Assembly: GCA_003978135.1 (NCBI GenBank)
Contig: QOAL01000095.1
Coordinates: 1 to 5,288, forward strand
Reading direction: 5' to 3'
DNA: 5,288 bases
Source: Thermodesulfatator sp.
Lineage (GTDB): Bacteria; Desulfobacterota; Dissulfuribacteria; Dissulfuribacterales; QOAL01
Every line of letters starts with the position of its first letter. Position 1 is the stretch's first letter. The notes below the pieces were generated by a model, which worked only from the letters and a program-made list of their open reading frames with translations, was not told the DNA's origin and did not search any database. Below are positions 5,192-5,288 of the stretch, piece after piece. Position numbers and translations under genes: made by a program.

Positions 5192-5288
5192 ATCTTGCTT
5201 CCTTAAAAAGAGAATGTTTTCCTGTCATTGTTGCCCATGCGAATTCAGGGCTGAATGATCCCCAGCGTTCGCACTTATTTTTTGCCAG
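5192..5288. other. Upstream region of the channel gene with a short palindrome
   Basis: This segment should hold the 5' leader and perhaps the promoter of the channel gene. The Shine-Dalgarno AAGGA lies just upstream of the TTG start. An inverted repeat, attcag-gg-ctgaat (5243-5256), could be an operator or small hairpin; it shares the ctgaat half-site with the palindrome at 393-410. No convincing -35/-10 pair was seen. Confidence 0.4.

Overview
The window reads as a bacterial chromosomal segment of moderate GC content. All recognisable genes lie on the minus strand, so transcription runs from high to low coordinates. The gene content (a methyltetrahydrofolate:corrinoid methyltransferase-like protein behind a cobalamin riboswitch, a PutP-type sodium symporter, a YbdG/MscM-type mechanosensitive channel) and the short palindromic repeats would fit an anaerobic Desulfobacterota-like organism. 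That assignment is an inference from gene content; no marker gene is present.

Layout in transcription order. (1) 5191-3947: a YbdG/MscM-family mechanosensitive channel with a TTG start. (2) 3844-3526: a sigma70-like promoter with a perfect -35 box, a well-formed cobalamin riboswitch, and a structured leader. (3) 3525-2683: a MeTr/AcsE-like pterin-binding protein. Its real start is most likely the ATG at 3525, behind an AGGAGG Shine-Dalgarno, not the upstream GTG at 3615. (4) 2682-1216: a PutP-family Na+/solute symporter whose ATG directly follows the TAG of gene 3, so the two form a tight B12-controlled operon. (5) 1203-1133: a half copy of a repeat. (6) 1096-515: a small class I SAM-dependent methyltransferase. 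(7) 410-278: non-coding DNA with a palindromic operator-like site. (8) 277-137: a 141-bp MITE-like palindromic element with 8-bp terminal inverted repeats and a 6-bp target duplication. (9) 111-1: the signal-peptide end of a secreted protein that runs off the window.

The most interesting unit is riboswitch, MeTr-like protein and PutP-like symporter. Cobalamin control of a transporter co-translated with a pterin/corrinoid methyltransferase homologue suggests uptake and use of a methylated proline- or betaine-like compound, or a noncanonical methyl-transfer role. The MeTr-like protein keeps the Asn, Asp and Asn residues of the pterin pocket but has Pro where the family has a conserved Asp, and its N-terminal GERIN-type motif is degenerate. 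The second point of interest is the repeat family: one complete and one half copy, in the same orientation, each just upstream of the ribosome binding site of a minus-strand gene.
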